Shown here in pieces: positions 8,631-10,900 of a stretch of 10,900 nucleotides of DNA. Position numbers and translations under genes: made by a program. Source of the DNA: Syntrophaceae bacterium UBA6109 (lineage in GTDB: Bacteria > Desulfobacterota > Syntrophia > Syntrophales > UBA6109); contig DIWJ01000081.1 in NCBI GenBank assembly GCA_002428445.1, positions 3,042-13,941 on the forward strand, read 5' to 3'. The notes beneath the pieces are model-generated. The model made no database searches. It saw only the letters and a list, made by a program, of their open reading frames with translations, and was not told where the DNA came from. Within the stretch, counting starts at the first letter, position 1. Every line of letters begins with the position of its first letter.

Positions 8631-8644
8631 CTTGTTCGAACAAG
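8631..8644. repeat. 14-base perfect palindrome between tatB and tatC
   Basis: CTTGTTCGAACAAG is a perfect inverted repeat in the 83-base gap between the tatB stop and the tatC start. It could form a short stem with a TCGA loop or be a dimeric regulator site. There is no U-run, so it is not a normal terminator. Confidence 0.5.
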
Positions 8645-8665
8645 GCGCGGAGGTTTACAGGAGGT

Positions 8666-8959
8666 CTACTTGGGTTGGCTATCCGGCGGACCCTTTTCGG
8701 CAGGAGGAGCCGGCGGTTCCCCGCCGTCTTCTCCTGTTTTATTGTACAGCAGGGAGTCTTTCACGCTGTCGACGTCCTTTTTCAGATCGTCCGTTTTGAG
8801 CGTATCCTTCACGGAATCCGAAACGCCGTCGACGGCCCTGCGAAATTCGGTAAATCCCTTGCCGAGGGCCTTCGCAAGATCCGGAAGCTTCTTGGGGCCG
8901 ACGACGAGAAGTGCGACGACGGCGATCACGATCAACTCCGGCATGCCGATGCCGAACAT
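8666..8959 (-). CDS. tatB: Twin-arginine translocase TatA/TatB family subunit, probably TatB
   Basis: Small membrane protein of the Tat export machinery; TatB works with TatC to receive the signal peptide, while TatA forms the pore. The 97 residues start MFGIGMPELIVIAVVALLVV, one transmembrane helix with the conserved Glu at position 8. They continue with the hinge GPKKLPDLAK, an amphipathic helix (~25-45), a charged region and a Pro-rich tail. The hinge is preceded by Val rather than the Phe usual in TatA (FG), and the tail is fairly long, both favouring TatB. Many deltaproteobacterial TatA proteins look similar, so the A/B distinction is not certain. It is the first gene of the tat-PBP1A unit, starting about 30 bases after the predicted transcript start. 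The ribosome site is a GGGGTG eight bases upstream of the ATG. Confidence 0.88.
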   Translation of the reverse strand: MFGIGMPELIVIAVVALLVVGPKKLPDLAKALGKGFTEFRRAVDGVSDSVKDTLKTDDLKKDVDSVKDSLLYNKTGEDGGEPPAPPAEKGPPDSQPK

Positions 8960-8996
8960 GGAGACACCCCGATTGTGCGACAGTAGATTTGTGGCG

Positions 8997-9026
8997 TCTA
9001 TAGTCGCAGAGCAAAAGGTTTGTCAA
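8997..9026 (-). promoter_or_regulatory. Sigma70-type promoter of tatB-tatC-PBP1A
   Basis: On the minus strand TTGACA (9021-9026) and TATAGA (8997-9002) are separated by 18 bases, with an A-run upstream. Transcription would begin near 8990. It lies in the 176-base divergent gap before the deacetylase gene. On the other strand I found no clean promoter, only T-rich sequence around 9058-9080. Confidence 0.75.
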
Positions 9027-9135
9027 TGTTTTTTCGGAGCGCGGATCATCCCATCATTCTTTGCTTTTTGGCTTTTTTTGTGATAGAAGCGGCATCCGGT
9101 TCGTTCACATTACAGGGTTCGGCGGAGGGCTTTCG

Positions 9136-10200
9136 ATGACTCGCAAGACGGGGATCATCAAGGACAATCGCTACCTGCGTCACGGGAACGGATTTTCGCA
9201 TCCGGAGACGCCGCAGCGGCTGTCGTCCATCTATGAAATGCTCGATAATCCGCAACAGTCCTGGAAATTCGTCGAGATCGAGCCGCGGCAGGCGACGGAC
9301 GAGGAACTGGCTCTGAACCACTGCCCCGCCTACATCCGGCAGCTGCAGGCGACGGCGGGCCAGAAATTCGTTTCCCTGGACCCCGACACCGTCGCTACGG
9401 AAGAGTCCTATGAAGTTGCCCGCCTGGCCGTGGGAGGCCTGCTGCGGGCCATTGACGCCGTCATGACCGGAGAGGTGGACAACGCCTTCGCGCTCGTAAG
9501 ACCCCCCGGGCACCACGCCGGGGAAGGCGGCGCGGCAGGTTTCTGCCTGTTCAACAATGTCGCCGTCGGCGCCATGTACGCCATGCAGAAATACGGGCTG
9601 GAACGCATCCTCATCGTGGACTGGGACCTCCACCACGGCAACGGCACCCAGCAGACCTTTTACGAAGACCGCCGTGTGCTGTATTTCTCCTCCCATCAGT
9701 ATCCGGGCTACCCGGGCACGGGCGCCCTGGAGGAGATCGGCCTCGGAGAGGGGAGCGGATACACCGTCAATGTTCCCATCCGCTCCGGAGCCGATGATGC
9801 CCAGTATGTGAAGATGTACCGTCGGATCCTCGTTCCTCTGGCGCGTGCGTTCCGGCCTCAGCTGGTGCTCCTGTCCGCGGGATTCGACATCTACTTCAAA
9901 GATCCGCTGGGGAATATGCGTGTGACGCCGGAAGGCTTTGCGCAGTTGACGAGAATCCTGCTGTCCATCGCCGACGAATGCTGCGGCGGCAAACTGGCCG
10001 CTACCCTGGAAGGAGGCTACCACGTCGCCGGACTGACCGATTCCGTCAAGGCCGTTCTGCAGGAGATGCGGGGAGATACCGAGGTCTCCGAAGAGGAAAT
10101 GCGAAGGCAGGAAGAGGCCGCCGATCCGCAGATCGATCCGTTGATCCAGCGTGTGATTGACGGGATCAAGCCCTACTGGCCCGTATTCGGCCGCGCCTGA
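9136..10200 (+). CDS. Histone deacetylase family protein (zinc amidohydrolase)
   Basis: Member of the arginase/deacetylase superfamily, removing acetyl groups from acyl-lysine, acetylpolyamines or a similar amide. Bacterial members include AcuC and acetylpolyamine amidohydrolases, and the substrate cannot be told here. The 354 residues carry the full active site: H126-H127 in RPPGHHA, zinc ligands D164 and H166 in DWDLHHGNG, D251 in LSAGFD, and the transition-state tyrosine Y295 in LEGGYH. The N-terminal RHGNGFSHPETPQR is typical of the class. A charged tail (~310-354) extends past the fold. I chose the ATG at 9136 (MTRKTGIIKD) because GGAGGG lies six bases upstream and an earlier in-frame ATG at 9061 sits in T-rich non-coding-looking sequence. 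It is followed by gatC after 14 bases, so the two are probably co-transcribed. No signal peptide is seen; it is expected in the cytoplasm. Confidence 0.92.
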   Translation: MTRKTGIIKDNRYLRHGNGFSHPETPQRLSSIYEMLDNPQQSWKFVEIEPRQATDEELALNHCPAYIRQLQATAGQKFVSLDPDTVATEESYEVARLAVGGLLRAIDAVMTGEVDNAFALVRPPGHHAGEGGAAGFCLFNNVAVGAMYAMQKYGLERILIVDWDLHHGNGTQQTFYEDRRVLYFSSHQYPGYPGTGALEEIGLGEGSGYTVNVPIRSGADDAQYVKMYRRILVPLARAFRPQLVLLSAGFDIYFKDPLGNMRVTPEGFAQLTRILLSIADECCGGKLAATLEGGYHVAGLTDSVKAVLQEMRGDTEVSEEEMRRQEEAADPQIDPLIQRVIDGIKPYWPVFGRA

Positions 10201-10214
10201 AGGAGGATTTTTTT

Positions 10215-10502
10215 GTGAAGATCACCAAGGATGAGGTGGCCTATGTCGCCCATCTCGCGAGACTGTCCTTCGACGAAACGGAAATGGAAACCTTTACGTC
10301 GCAGCTCAACGATATCCTGTTGTATATGGAGAAACTCAGCGCGGTCGACACCGCCGGCATCTCCCCCATGACGCATGCCATCGTCCGGCAAAACGCCTTC
10401 CGTGACGACGCCGTCCAGGAGTCTCTTCCCGCGGGCGCCGCGCTTGCCAATGCGCCGGACCGGCGCGGGGAGTTCTTCCGCGTCCCGAAAGTGATCGAAT
10501 AG
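10215..10502 (+). CDS. gatC: Asp-tRNA(Asn)/Glu-tRNA(Gln) amidotransferase subunit C
   Basis: Small structural subunit of GatCAB, which converts Glu-tRNA(Gln) to Gln-tRNA(Gln), and/or Asp-tRNA(Asn) to Asn-tRNA(Asn), in organisms lacking the direct synthetase. The 95 residues are the usual length. The signature KITKDEVAYVAHLARLSFDE opens the protein, with LNDILLYMEKLSAVDT in the middle and REDR-like FRDDAVQESLP near the end, followed by PDRRGEFFRVPKVIE. It starts with GTG at 10215; a perfect AAGGAGG (10200-10206) eight bases upstream overlaps the deacetylase stop codon. gatA follows after 12 bases. The presence of GatCA suggests the organism uses indirect tRNA amidation. Confidence 0.95.
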   Translation: MKITKDEVAYVAHLARLSFDETEMETFTSQLNDILLYMEKLSAVDTAGISPMTHAIVRQNAFRDDAVQESLPAGAALANAPDRRGEFFRVPKVIE

Positions 10503-10514
10503 GTGGATGCGGAC

Positions 10515-10900
10515 ATGGAACTTCACGAACAGACCATTCACGAACTGCAGCGCCTGCTGCGCGACGGCGAGACGACGGCTGTGGAGGTCTGCCGTTCCGT
10601 CTTCGAGCGGATCGACGCCGTCGAACCGCTCGTCCATGCCTACATCTCGCTGATGCGGGAAACGGCCATGGCCGAGGCGGCAGTCGCGGACGAGACGATC
10701 CGGCGGGGCGATCCCCGTCCGCTGATCGGGATCCCCATCGCGCTCAAGGACATCTATTGCACGAAAGGCTTCCCGACCACCTGCGGGTCGCGCATCCTGA
10801 AGAACTTTGTCCCCCCCTACGATGCGGCGGTCGTGGAGAAACTCCGCGCCGCGGGCGCGGTCTTCACCGGCAAAGCGAACATGGACGAATTCGCCATGGG
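10515..10900 (+). CDS. gatA: Asp-tRNA(Asn)/Glu-tRNA(Gln) amidotransferase subunit A, N-terminal part
   Basis: Amidase subunit of GatCAB that releases ammonia from glutamine or asparagine for transfer onto mischarged tRNA. Only the first 128 residues are inside the window (family ~485). The ATG at 10515 gives MELHEQTIHELQRLLRDGET. The amidase-signature fold then begins with GIPIALKDIYCTKG, whose K78 is the catalytic lysine of the Ser-Ser-Lys triad, then TTCGSRIL and GKANMDEFAMG at the edge. The two catalytic serines would lie beyond the window. AGGTGG overlapping the gatC stop (10501-10506) gives an eight-base spacing. gatB is probably next but cannot be seen. Confidence 0.95.
   Translation, partial: MELHEQTIHELQRLLRDGETTAVEVCRSVFERIDAVEPLVHAYISLMRETAMAEAAVADETIRRGDPRPLIGIPIALKDIYCTKGFPTTCGSRILKNFVPPYDAAVVEKLRAAGAVFTGKANMDEFAM

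Noticed and set aside
9058..9090. T-rich stretch before the deacetylase as a plus-strand promoter
   Set aside because: TTGCTT and TGATAG-like hexamers can be found, but the spacing (about 14 bases) is wrong and no better pair is visible.
9046..10023. Minus-strand ORF (325 codons) opposite the deacetylase
   Set aside because: The plus strand encodes a complete HDAC-family active site; the antisense product has no motif and crosses the intergenic gap.

Overview
The window is bacterial, GC-rich and gene-dense, and every gene is an identifiable housekeeping gene. The set tatB-tatC-PBP1A, a histone-deacetylase-like enzyme with gatC-gatA, and tandem acetohydroxyacid synthase (AHAS) operons suggests a Gram-negative bacterium, most likely a deltaproteobacterium of the Syntrophales/Desulfobacterota kind. 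This placement rests on remembered protein style, not a search. The first ~1.5 kb (ilvC, ilvH and the 3' end of the first ilvB) looks gammaproteobacterial instead. The style changes inside ilvB near 1500-1530, so the contig may be a recombinant or an assembly chimera.

Layout, right to left on the minus strand. A sigma70-type promoter (8997-9026) drives tatB, tatC and a class A penicillin-binding protein (5758-8959), closed by a hairpin terminator (5684-5705). Three bases further, a second promoter starts an AHAS operon: a Val/Leu-rich leader peptide (5532-5624), an attenuator-type terminator (5467-5511), another hairpin, then ilvB (3686-5350) and ilvN (3176-3670). A third promoter (3082-3110) starts a second AHAS operon: an Ile-rich leader peptide (2968-3054), a near-perfect terminator (2899-2938) with a clear alternative antiterminator pairing, then ilvB (1155-2861), ilvH (661-1152) and ilvC (1-583, cut by the window edge). 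On the plus strand from 9136, an HDAC-family deacetylase is followed closely by gatC and gatA (gatA is cut by the window end).

The most notable content is the pair of leader-peptide attenuators. Each AHAS unit appears to have its own ribosome-mediated sensor: one leader carries 9 Ile in 28 residues and no Leu, the other 6 Val plus 6 Leu in 30 residues with a single Ile. Neighbouring isozymes would then respond to different branched-chain amino acids. Both leader genes are too short for routine gene calling, and the first lies where a naive longest-ORF call would extend ilvB through its own terminator.
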